Source of the DNA: an uncultured Eubacteriales bacterium
GTDB lineage: Bacteria; Bacillota; Clostridia; Monoglobales; Monoglobaceae
Direction: 5' to 3'
DNA length: 7,972 nt
NCBI GenBank assembly: GCA_905205855.1
Contig: CAJLFL010000082.1
Span: 1 to 7,972, forward strand
The notes under the pieces were generated by a model. The model saw only the letters and a program-made list of their open reading frames with translations, made no database searches and was not told the origin of the DNA. The translations under genes were made by a program, and so were the position numbers. Each line of letters begins with the position of its first letter. Within the stretch, counting starts at the first letter, position 1. Shown here one piece after another: positions 1-6,460 of the stretch.

Positions 1-1
1 A

Positions 2-532
2 CGTCCTGCCACTAACGCCGGGCGATTAGAAAAAGAAATACGTGTTTACGATTTGCTTGACAGTCTTGGAATAAAATTTTGCCGTATAGATCACAGCCCT
101 GCTGGTAAAATGGAGGCATGCAGTGAAATTGATAAGGCTCTCGGCGTGGTAATCTGTAAAAATCTTTTTCTGTGTAACAGACAAAAAACACGGTTTTATC
201 TGCTTATGATGCCCGCAGACAAGCCATATCGTACCAGGACATTTTCAAAATTGGCAGGAAGCTCAAGGCTTTCGTTCGGGCCGCCGGAGGAAATGGAGCA
301 GTTTTTGGATGTTACTCCCGGTTCTGTCAGCATACTTGGCTTGATGAACGACAAAGAAAATAATGTAAAGCTATATATAGACCGCGACGTGTTAAAAGGG
401 GAATACATAGGCTGTCATCCGTGTATAAATACGTCAAGCCTCAGAATGAAGACCTCGGACATAATCGGAAAATTCCTGCCGGCAGTCGGACATGAGCCAA
501 TTGAAGTAGTCCTTCCGTATGAGGATGAATAA
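2..532 (+). CDS. Prolyl-tRNA editing protein, YbaK/ProX type (5' end cut off by window)
   Basis: Likely a free-standing trans-editing deacylase that hydrolyses mischarged tRNA(Pro) (for example Ala- or Cys-tRNA(Pro)) in the cytoplasm. The frame is open from base 2, and the residues before the TTG at 53 read RPATNAGRLEKEIRVYD, the usual conserved N-terminal part of clostridial members. The TTG is therefore an internal Leu codon, and the true start lies a short way upstream of the window. Counting from the first residue seen, the conserved Lys of the KNLFL motif (catalytic in this family) is near residue 53, the GSVS-xx-GL segment near 107-114, and the GxHP motif (here GCHP) near 137-140. The visible 176 residues plus a few missing ones fit the family length. 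The gene ends 44 bases before the convergent regulator gene. The family assignment is strong; the exact mischarged substrate is inferred from relatives. Confidence 0.88.
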   Translation, partial: RPATNAGRLEKEIRVYDLLDSLGIKFCRIDHSPAGKMEACSEIDKALGVVICKNLFLCNRQKTRFYLLMMPADKPYRTRTFSKLAGSSRLSFGPPEEMEQFLDVTPGSVSILGLMNDKENNVKLYIDRDVLKGEYIGCHPCINTSSLRMKTSDIIGKFLPAVGHEPIEVVLPYEDE

Positions 533-576
533 AATCACGGCAGATTCAAGTGTTAGGCTAATAATATCTGCTTATA

Positions 577-1452
577 CTATTTAGCCTGTGTATCCTTTGA
601 CGGCAGGCATCCGTTGTATTTTTTATATGTACGTGTGAAGTACGACAGATTGGAAAACCCGCATTGCTCGGCAGCATTGCTGACATTTGCACATTTTCCG
701 GAGGATAAAAGTCCCTTTGCCTTTCGGCAGCGAATATAGTTTATATAGCTTACGGGTGTCATACCTGTAAGCTGTTTAAATATATGGCAAAAATAGTATT
801 TAGTCAGTCCGAGATAATCTGCAAGAGAGTCAATGGTCAGATTATCTGAAAAATGCATGTCAATATATAAAAATGACTTTTTTATCATTTCGGTGCGTGC
901 AGCTTGTTTTTTGCTCAGTCTGACAGGTGAAGCAGCGGTATAATACCGCGCGGCATAACTGAGCAGAGAGATGATTTCTGACAAAATTATCGGTTTGTAA
1001 TAAGTGTCTTTTTTATTAAATTCTTTAATAATGGTATCCATCTTTTTGTTGAGATTCTCGTCGCTTATACGGTGGACATAGTTAATACTGTCCGGTTCTA
1101 TTCCAAATTTTTTGCAAAACTCCAGATCAGGAATCAGGCAGTAATACTCGGTATATCTGTCTGCTGTTATTTTATGCAGATAATTTGAAGGCGCAATAAC
1201 AATATCCCCTGCCGCCGCGCTTAAAACCTCTGTGTCAATAGAAACAGTCGCTTTTCCTTTGGTGAAATATAAAAGTTCCGGATTTTGATGCCAATGCGGA
1301 ATGAAGTTCATTTGATTATCAATTTTATCAAGATGAAAGATAACGGGAAAACCGGGGTCGTCATAAAAATGAGTTTCATAGTAATCGGTTTTTACAGACT
1401 TATTTTGATTTGATATTATATTCGGATTTAAATACTCATTCTTACCCGGCAT
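577..1452 (-). CDS. AraC-family transcriptional regulator with N-terminal cupin sensor domain
   Basis: A 291-residue DNA-binding regulator, presumably controlling the divergent sugar operon. The N-terminal half has a cupin-like sensor fold with an HxHxxxE pattern (H53, H55, E59) followed by a YFTKG strand, the usual arrangement in sugar-sensing members. The C-terminal part, from about residue 185, is a double helix-turn-helix domain: the first helix-turn-helix at about 204-225 (LADYLGLTKYYFCHIFK) and the second at about 254-280, ending in the family signature SYFTRTYKKYNG. The length matches the cupin-AraC class of about 280-300 residues. The ATG is supported by an AAGGTGG ribosome binding site (plus-strand bases 1462-1468), nine bases upstream. 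Head-to-head placement with the operon, and a shared promoter region, suggest that it regulates that operon and possibly itself. The ligand is unknown; a sugar or amino sugar is inferred from context only. Confidence 0.93.
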   Translation of the reverse strand: MPGKNEYLNPNIISNQNKSVKTDYYETHFYDDPGFPVIFHLDKIDNQMNFIPHWHQNPELLYFTKGKATVSIDTEVLSAAAGDIVIAPSNYLHKITADRYTEYYCLIPDLEFCKKFGIEPDSINYVHRISDENLNKKMDTIIKEFNKKDTYYKPIILSEIISLLSYAARYYTAASPVRLSKKQAARTEMIKKSFLYIDMHFSDNLTIDSLADYLGLTKYYFCHIFKQLTGMTPVSYINYIRCRKAKGLLSSGKCANVSNAAEQCGFSNLSYFTRTYKKYNGCLPSKDTQAK

Positions 1453-1465
1453 ATAACTTCACCAC

Positions 1466-1507
1466 CTTAAAAAGCAATATTGTGTCAAAACAAAGCAAGA
1501 TACATAC
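1466..1507 (+). promoter_or_regulatory. Candidate AraC-type operator: two direct half-sites 21 bp apart
   Basis: AAAGCAA occurs at 1471-1477 and again at 1492-1498. With the following bases the match is AAAGCAAnAT in both copies. The 21-base offset is two helical turns, the spacing known for tandem direct-repeat sites of AraC-family proteins. The downstream copy ends a few bases before the putative -35 box at 1508, the position from which such an activator would contact RNA polymerase at the operon promoter. The repeat is seen directly; the binding role is inference. Confidence 0.5.
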
Positions 1508-1536
1508 TTTACTTTTTGATTTTACTATTATACAAT
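1508..1536 (+). promoter_or_regulatory. Putative sigma-A promoter of the five-gene sugar operon
   Basis: The -35 box TTTACT (1508-1513) and -10 box TACAAT (1531-1536) are separated by 17 bases, with transcription expected to start near 1543. The -35 box is only a partial match to TTGACA, as expected for an activator-dependent promoter, and the candidate AraC-type direct repeat sits just upstream. The -10 box shares two bases with the opposing regulator promoter. Confidence 0.6.
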
Positions 1537-1555
1537 AAAACTAAATAAAAGACAA
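1527..1555 (-). promoter_or_regulatory. Putative sigma-A promoter of the AraC-family regulator gene
   Basis: On the minus strand, TTGTCT (plus-strand 1550-1555) and a perfect TATAAT (1527-1532) are separated by 17 bases, with a start expected near 1520. This leaves a leader of about 68 bases before the regulator ATG. The promoter lies over the same DNA as the operon promoter. The leader contains the candidate direct repeat, so a protein bound there could also block elongation of the regulator's own transcript. Confidence 0.6.
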
Positions 1556-1585
1556 GAAATTTATCTTATTTTAAGGAGGATTATT

Positions 1586-2428
1586 ATGTATCAGTTTCCG
1601 ATAGGTGTAATGCTGGATTCTTTCAGACTGGATACAAAACAGGCGATTGAAAAGGCTGCAGAGATAGGAGCAAAGGGCATACAGATGTATGCAACAAAAG
1701 GTGAGCACGCTCCGGAAAATATGACAAAGGCAAAAATAGCTGAGCTTAAAGATATGATGCAGTCAAACGGTCTGGTATTTTCTGCAATCTGCGGTGATTT
1801 GGGAATGGGTTTCGGCAATCCTGAATTAAACCCGGAGCTTATAGAAAAGTCAAAGCGTATTCTTGATTTGGCAAAAGAACTTGGAACGGATGTCGTTACA
1901 ACTCATATAGGCGTTGTTCCGACTGATAAGTCAAATCCGAGATATGCTGTAATGCAGGAGGCGTGTGCAGAGCTTTCGCGTTATGCGGATTCACTTGAGG
2001 CACATTTTGCGATTGAAACCGGTCCGGAGGTTTCTATGGTATTAAAGGGATTTTTGGATTCACTCGGCTCCCGCGGGGTGGCTGTAAACCTCGATCCGGC
2101 AAATCTTGTCATGGTAACCGGCGATGATCCTGTTCAGGCTGTTTATAACTTAAAGGATTATATCGTACATACTCATGCAAAGGACGGCATAAAGCTGCAT
2201 GATAACAATCCGGAGGTTGTTTACGGAATAATAGAAGATGAAATTCCGACCGGAGAGGGTTTCCGTGAGGTTGCTTTGGGTGAAGGAAGCGTTCCGTTTG
2301 ATAAGTATCTTGCAGCGCTTGATGATATAGGATATCGCGGATTCTTAACCATAGAGCGTGAAGTAGGAGATGATCCTGCAGCGGATATTTCATTGGCAGC
2401 AAACTTTTTAAGAGATTTAATGAAATAA
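1586..2428 (+). CDS. Sugar phosphate isomerase/epimerase-like TIM-barrel protein (first of two)
   Basis: A 280-residue cytoplasmic protein of the xylose-isomerase-like/AP-endonuclase-2 TIM-barrel superfamily, whose members isomerise, epimerise or eliminate on sugars and keto-sugars, usually with a divalent metal. The likely metal ligands are in the expected order: E144 (AIETGPE), D170 (NLDPANL), H197 (HTHAKD) and E257 (LTIERE). The length is typical and there is no signal peptide. The ATG has an AGGAGG ribosome binding site at 1574-1579, six bases upstream. It is the first gene of the operon, 21 bases ahead of the oxidoreductase gene. Family members act in inositol breakdown, ketose 3-epimerisation and 3-keto-glycoside cleavage. 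The exact reaction cannot be assigned from sequence; pairing with a Gfo/Idh/MocA dehydrogenase suggests that it acts on an oxidised sugar. Confidence 0.88.
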   Translation: MYQFPIGVMLDSFRLDTKQAIEKAAEIGAKGIQMYATKGEHAPENMTKAKIAELKDMMQSNGLVFSAICGDLGMGFGNPELNPELIEKSKRILDLAKELGTDVVTTHIGVVPTDKSNPRYAVMQEACAELSRYADSLEAHFAIETGPEVSMVLKGFLDSLGSRGVAVNLDPANLVMVTGDDPVQAVYNLKDYIVHTHAKDGIKLHDNNPEVVYGIIEDEIPTGEGFREVALGEGSVPFDKYLAALDDIGYRGFLTIEREVGDDPAADISLAANFLRDLMK

Positions 2429-2449
2429 GTAATAAAGGGGATAAAAAAA

Positions 2450-3526
2450 ATGGCAGAAAAAATTAAAGTTGGTATAATTGGTGTGGGCGGTATATCGGAA
2501 AGTCATATCAGCGCATATTTATCTAACCCAAAGGTTGAGCTGTATGCTTTTTGTGATATAAACAGAAAGAGATTGGAAGAAATGGGTAAAAAATATGGAA
2601 TTACCCGTTTATATGATAATAAAGAAGAAATGCTTGCTTTGAAAGAGATTGACGCTGTAAGTGTATGTACCTGGAACAGTGAGCATGCGCCGTGTACTAT
2701 TGCGGCACTTAATGCGGGCAAACATGTTTTGTGTGAAAAACCGATGGCAATGAACGCAGAGGAAGCGAAGGAAATGAAAGCTGCTGCCGAGAAAAACGGC
2801 AAGCTTTTGATGGTTGGCTTTGTACGCCGCTACGGAAACGATTGCGAACTCGTAAAGAAGTTTATTGACAAAGGCGACTTAGGTGAGGTATACTATACGA
2901 AAGCGTGTTATTTAAGACGAAACGGAAATCCGGGCGGATGGTTCGGTGAAAAAGCCCGCAGCGGCGGCGGTCCGTTGATTGATCTTGGAGTACACGTTAT
3001 TGATTTTGTGCGCTATGTATGCGGAAACCCAAAGCCGGTATCGGTTTATGGCGTAACATATCAAAAGCTGTTTGACAGAAAAGGTGCAATAGGTAAGCCG
3101 AAGTATCTTTCCAGCGGGGCAACAGATCATGATATATGTGATGTTGAGGACATGGCAACCGCACTTATTAGGTTTGATAATGGTATGACCCTTGCGGTTG
3201 AGGCTGCATTCTGCCTTAATCTTAAAGAGGATAAGGGTGAGATTGAGCTTTTTGGTACAAAAGCAGGTGCAAAGCTGGATCCTAATGTTGAAATCTATGG
3301 TGATATGCATAATTATTTGACTAATGTTAGCTTTGATGCACCTACAGCTTTGGAGTTCAGCGGACTTTTTGAGAATGAAACCGGTCACTTTGTTGATTGC
3401 ATACTTGACAGAACAAAGCAGTGCAAATCCCCGGCAGAGGACGGAATTGAACTTATGAAGATTCTGGATGCTGTTTATGAATCCGCTGCAACCGGTCATG
3501 AAGTTATCATAAGCAGGGAGGATTAA
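2450..3526 (+). CDS. Gfo/Idh/MocA-family NAD(P)-dependent oxidoreductase
   Basis: A 358-residue cytoplasmic dehydrogenase-type enzyme. The N-terminal Rossmann domain has the dinucleotide-binding turn GVGGIS at about residues 11-16, with an acidic residue (D36 in FCDINRK) that would favour NAD over NADP. The family motif CEKPMA is at 95-100 with catalytic-type K97. The C-terminal alpha/beta domain carries GGGPLIDLGVH at 172-182, giving the conserved D178 and H182. The length is normal. The ribosome binding site AAAGGGG (2434-2440) lies nine bases before the ATG. The gene sits between two TIM-barrel genes. Relatives oxidise sugar or inositol hydroxyls, catalyse redox-neutral glycoside cleavage (GH109), or act as the 3-oxidation step of C- or O-glycoside breakdown. 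Which one applies here is not determined. Confidence 0.92.
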   Translation: MAEKIKVGIIGVGGISESHISAYLSNPKVELYAFCDINRKRLEEMGKKYGITRLYDNKEEMLALKEIDAVSVCTWNSEHAPCTIAALNAGKHVLCEKPMAMNAEEAKEMKAAAEKNGKLLMVGFVRRYGNDCELVKKFIDKGDLGEVYYTKACYLRRNGNPGGWFGEKARSGGGPLIDLGVHVIDFVRYVCGNPKPVSVYGVTYQKLFDRKGAIGKPKYLSSGATDHDICDVEDMATALIRFDNGMTLAVEAAFCLNLKEDKGEIELFGTKAGAKLDPNVEIYGDMHNYLTNVSFDAPTALEFSGLFENETGHFVDCILDRTKQCKSPAEDGIELMKILDAVYESAATGHEVIISRED

Positions 3527-3528
3527 GC

Positions 3529-4380
3529 ATGAAATATGCAGTAAGTACATATAGCTTTTCCCGGCTTATAGATTCCGGTAAGATGACACAGCTTGACTGT
3601 ATCTCAAAAGCTAAGGAAATGGGCTTTGATGGCGTAGAATTGGTCGATATTGCAAATTTTGCAGACGGAGATGTTCTTGGGTATGCAAAAAAGCTTGCCG
3701 ACGGGGCTGAAAGATGTGATATAGAGCTTTCAAATTTTGCGTTTACAGCTGATTTTTCGGTAAAGTCTGAATTTGACAATCAAATTCAGTGGGTTAAAGA
3801 TATGATAGATGCGGCTGAAATACTTGGCGTAAAAACGGTTAGACATGACGTTTTGCACGGACTTGGCGATTATCGTTCATTCGGTCAGCTGCTGCCGGTG
3901 ATTTCGGATGCGTGCCGTATCATTGCCGAATATGCAGAGAAAAAGGGAATCCGTACAATGGTTGAGAATCACGGCTTTATCTGCCAGGACAGCATCAGAA
4001 CTGAACAGCTTTTTAACGCAGTAAATCACAGAAACTTTAGTCTGCTTGTTGATATAGGAAACTTCCTGTGTGCGGATGATAATCCTGTAACTGCTGTAAG
4101 CAGAGTTGCTCCCTATGCGGCATATGTGCATGTAAAAGACTTTTTGTTAAAACCGGGCAGCGGAGCTGATCCGGGAGAAGGCTTCTTTAAAACGAGAGGA
4201 GCAAATTATCTGCGCGGAACAATAGTAGGACATGGTGCTGTTCCGGTAAAGCAGTGTCTTGACATTTTAACAAATGCAGGCTATGATGGTTATGTAACGG
4301 TTGAGTATGAGGGAATGGAGCCTGTGCTTGACGGAATAGCCATAGGTCTTAAAAATATTAAAAATTATTTACAAAAATAA
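3529..4380 (+). CDS. Sugar phosphate isomerase/epimerase-like TIM-barrel protein (second, divergent)
   Basis: A 283-residue protein of the same xylose-isomerase-like TIM-barrel superfamily as the first operon gene, but clearly different in sequence, so not a recent duplicate. The expected metal ligands are E146 (MVENHG), D175 (LVDIGNF), H201 (VHVKDF) and E259 (VTVEYEG). The start is two bases after the oxidoreductase stop, and its ribosome binding site GGGAGG (3516-3521) lies inside that gene, so the two are probably translationally coupled. This points to a joint function with the dehydrogenase. A role as isomerase, epimerase or keto-sugar lyase is possible; the reaction is not assignable from sequence alone. 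Confidence 0.88.
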   Translation: MKYAVSTYSFSRLIDSGKMTQLDCISKAKEMGFDGVELVDIANFADGDVLGYAKKLADGAERCDIELSNFAFTADFSVKSEFDNQIQWVKDMIDAAEILGVKTVRHDVLHGLGDYRSFGQLLPVISDACRIIAEYAEKKGIRTMVENHGFICQDSIRTEQLFNAVNHRNFSLLVDIGNFLCADDNPVTAVSRVAPYAAYVHVKDFLLKPGSGADPGEGFFKTRGANYLRGTIVGHGAVPVKQCLDILTNAGYDGYVTVEYEGMEPVLDGIAIGLKNIKNYLQK

Positions 4381-4400
4381 ATAAAAACGGAGAGGATAAT

Positions 4401-5111
4401 ATGAGAGTTATTTTATGTGACAGTTATGAAGAAATTTCAAATAAGGCAGCCGAACTTGTTGCGGCACAGATAATGCTTAAACCGGATTGTGTGCTTGGGC
4501 TTGCGACAGGTTCAAGTCCGATTGGAATGTATAAAAAGCTTACAGAGATGAATCTGGATTTTTCTGAGGTAACAACATTTAATCTTGATGAGTATTATCC
4601 GATTTCACGTGATAATGTACAAAGCTATTACTACTTTATGAACGAGCACCTTTACAGCAAGGTTAATCTCAAGCCGGAGAATATACATATTCCAAACGGT
4701 CAGACAGATGATGTAGAGGCAGAGTGCAGCGCTTATGACGAGGCAATAGAGGAATGCGGCGGGATTGATTTGCAGATTTTAGGTATAGGTCAAAACGGAC
4801 ATATAGGTTTTAACGAGCCTGACGATAACTTAAATTCTGCAACACATCTTACCGGTCTTACCGAAAGCACAATAGAGGCAAACGCAAGATTCTTTGAAAA
4901 AGAGGAGGATGTTCCCAAACAGGCATTGACTATGGGAATGTCAACCATCCTTAAATCAAGAAAGATAGTACTTTTGGTAAGCGGAAAGGGCAAGCATGCT
5001 GCTTTAGCTGAATTGTTTGACAATGATATAAATACCTCTGTCCCGGCAACGATGCTGAAGGTTCATCCGGATGTCGTTGTTATATGCGACAAAGAGGCGT
5101 ATAACGGTTAA
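4401..5111 (+). CDS. nagB: Glucosamine-6-phosphate deaminase NagB
   Basis: Converts glucosamine-6-phosphate to fructose-6-phosphate and ammonia, feeding amino sugars into glycolysis. At 236 residues it matches the short Bacillus-type NagB rather than the longer enteric form with its allosteric tail. Visible motifs: the phosphate-binding LATGSSP (34-40), FNLDEY (60-65) with the catalytic Asp at 63, and GIGQNGHIGFNEP (128-140) with catalytic H134 and E139. Asn at the position of the second E. coli aspartate is usual in Bacillus-type enzymes. ALTMGMSTIL and LLVSGKGK follow as in the family. The ATG has GGAGAGG at 4389-4395, five bases upstream. It lies 20 bases after the second TIM-barrel gene and is followed directly by nagA, its pathway partner. 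Confidence 0.96.
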   Translation: MRVILCDSYEEISNKAAELVAAQIMLKPDCVLGLATGSSPIGMYKKLTEMNLDFSEVTTFNLDEYYPISRDNVQSYYYFMNEHLYSKVNLKPENIHIPNGQTDDVEAECSAYDEAIEECGGIDLQILGIGQNGHIGFNEPDDNLNSATHLTGLTESTIEANARFFEKEEDVPKQALTMGMSTILKSRKIVLLVSGKGKHAALAELFDNDINTSVPATMLKVHPDVVVICDKEAYNG

Positions 5112-5124
5112 AATCCTAATTAAG

Positions 5125-5131
5125 AAAGGGG
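5125..5131 (+). promoter_or_regulatory. Ribosome binding site that fixes the nagA start
   Basis: AAAGGGG lies nine bases before the ATG at 5141. A TTG at 5132 in the same frame would extend the protein by three residues, but it directly abuts this site and would have no usable spacing, so ATG 5141 is the start. Confidence 0.75.
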
Positions 5132-5140
5132 TTGGTTTAC

Positions 5141-6211
5141 ATGGGCAGCTTATTTAAAAATGCTCTTGTAAACGGCGAGGTTGTTGACATTCTTGCCGAA
5201 AACGGGAAATTTGCCGAAATCGGTAAAGGCATACCGGGGACAGGTGTTGATTTGAACGGAAGTATGGTTTTTCCGGGACTGGTCGAGGTGCATGCACACG
5301 GATGCATAGGATATGACACCATGGATGGCAATAAGCTGAACGAGATGGCGTATTACCTTGCAAAAAACGGTACGACTTCGTGGCTTCCTACCACCATGAC
5401 AATGGATATGGAAACAATAAAAAATGTGGTAAACATAGACTTGCCTCATACCGAGGGTGCCAATATCCTGGGATTTCATCTTGAAGGTCCGTATATTTCA
5501 CCTAAACACAAAGGCGCGCAGAATGAAAAGTTTATAAAAAACCCTGATATAGGAGAATTTGAAGCCTTACGCAATATAAAAATGGTAACTGTTGCACCTG
5601 AACTTGAGAATTCTATGGATTTCATAAAAAAGTGTAAAGCTGTAGTTTCTTTGGGACATACTGATGCCGATTACAACTGCAGTATGGCAGCAATCGAAAA
5701 CGGAGCAAATTGTCTGACACATACATTTAATGCAATGCCGCCGCTGCATCACAGAAATCCCGGACCTATAGGTGCGGCAATTGATAAAAAGATTTATGTT
5801 CAGGTTATATGTGATGGACTTCATATACACAAGAGTGTTATAAAAATGCTTTACAAAACCTTTGGCGCTGACAGGATGGTTATTATAAGCGATTCCATGT
5901 GTGCAACCGGTCTGAAGGACGGAACATATGATTTCGGCGGACAGCCTGTTAAGGTTGAAAATTCTGTTGCACGTACTATGGACGGCGCAATAGCCGGAAG
6001 TACATCAACTCTGTTTATGTGCGTAAAAAAGGCGATAGAGTTTGGAATTCCGATAAAGGATGCCTTTAAAATGGCATCGGAAACACCGGCACAGCTTATC
6101 GGTGCCGAGAATAAAGGCAAAATACAAGTTGGCTGTGATGCAGATTTTATTGCATTGACAAATGATTTTAATATTAAAATGACCGTTGTAAACGGTGAAG
6201 TAATAAAATAA
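5141..6211 (+). CDS. nagA: N-acetylglucosamine-6-phosphate deacetylase NagA
   Basis: Removes acetate from N-acetylglucosamine-6-phosphate to give glucosamine-6-phosphate, the NagB substrate. It is a 356-residue amidohydrolase, slightly shorter than the usual 380 or so. Metal and catalytic motifs are complete: HAHG (H51, H53), HLEGPYISP with E115, the LGHTDA histidine H173, LTHTFNAMPPLHHR with H194, and SDSM with the catalytic Asp 251. The N- and C-terminal strands (both containing VNGEV) form the small beta-domain typical of amidohydrolases. The start is ATG 5141. It is the last gene of the operon, 29 bases after nagB and followed at once by a terminator. The order nagB-nagA is the reverse of that in many Bacillota and enteric operons. 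Confidence 0.95.
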   Translation: MGSLFKNALVNGEVVDILAENGKFAEIGKGIPGTGVDLNGSMVFPGLVEVHAHGCIGYDTMDGNKLNEMAYYLAKNGTTSWLPTTMTMDMETIKNVVNIDLPHTEGANILGFHLEGPYISPKHKGAQNEKFIKNPDIGEFEALRNIKMVTVAPELENSMDFIKKCKAVVSLGHTDADYNCSMAAIENGANCLTHTFNAMPPLHHRNPGPIGAAIDKKIYVQVICDGLHIHKSVIKMLYKTFGADRMVIISDSMCATGLKDGTYDFGGQPVKVENSVARTMDGAIAGSTSTLFMCVKKAIEFGIPIKDAFKMASETPAQLIGAENKGKIQVGCDADFIALTNDFNIKMTVVNGEVIK

Positions 6212-6221
6212 GGACAGCATA

Positions 6222-6262
6222 TATAAAATATCGGTACGCATAATGTGTGCCGATATTTTATA
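6222..6262 (+). terminator. Intrinsic terminator of the sugar/nag operon
   Basis: Arms 6222-6240 and 6244-6262 pair as a 19-bp stem with two G-U pairs and a three-base loop, followed by a T-rich tract (TTTTTATTTATT) from 6263. It starts ten bases after the nagA stop. The outer stem is AT-rich and the inner part holds the CGG/CCG core. Confidence 0.88.
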
Positions 6263-6388
6263 TTTTTATTTATTAAGCTTTTAAGAGCATTAAGGCGGAA
6301 ATCAGTGTTATTTTGAGAAATGGATATATTATTCTTTTGTGCTTGCTTTACACTGCTTAAAAACTTTTTTAAAACGGAAAAAAAGTCA

Positions 6389-6417
6389 TTGACTTATAGC
6401 TGAAATGATTGTATACT
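6389..6417 (+). promoter_or_regulatory. Putative sigma-A promoter of the MATE transporter gene
   Basis: TTGACT (6389-6394) and TATACT (6412-6417) are separated by 17 bases, each one mismatch from consensus. Transcription should start near 6424, leaving a leader of about 37 bases. With the terminator before it, the MATE gene is an independent unit. The rest of the 6263-6388 gap is AT-rich and shows no gene or further signal that I can support. Confidence 0.72.
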
Positions 6418-6460
6418 GCTCAGACAACGAAAATCCATTTCAGAGTCGGGGGCGTGAGTT

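Noticed and set aside
555..587. Seven-base inverted repeat AGGCTAA/TTAGCCT between the two convergent genes, as a possible two-way terminator
   Set aside because: The loop is 19 bases, the stem is weak, one arm lies in the regulator's last codons and there is no T-run on either side.
1543..1573. Possible leader hairpin or riboswitch ahead of the operon (AAATAA...TTATTT pairing)
   Set aside because: The leader is only about 43 bases, and the pairing needs a bulge and is all A-T. It is too short and weak for a riboswitch.
2912..3550. Long open frame on the minus strand opposite the oxidoreductase gene
   Set aside because: It is antisense to a well-supported gene, has a Cys- and Ile-rich composition without recognisable domains, and has no promoter or ribosome binding site of its own that I can see.
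5171..6194. Catabolite-repression-like TGTAAACGG words at both ends of nagA
   Set aside because: Both lie inside the coding sequence, encode the VNGEV strands, and fail the palindromic half of the consensus.
6320..6403. A 27-codon reading frame in the gap before the MATE gene
   Set aside because: No ribosome binding site, biased low-complexity composition, and it runs through the -35 box of the MATE promoter.
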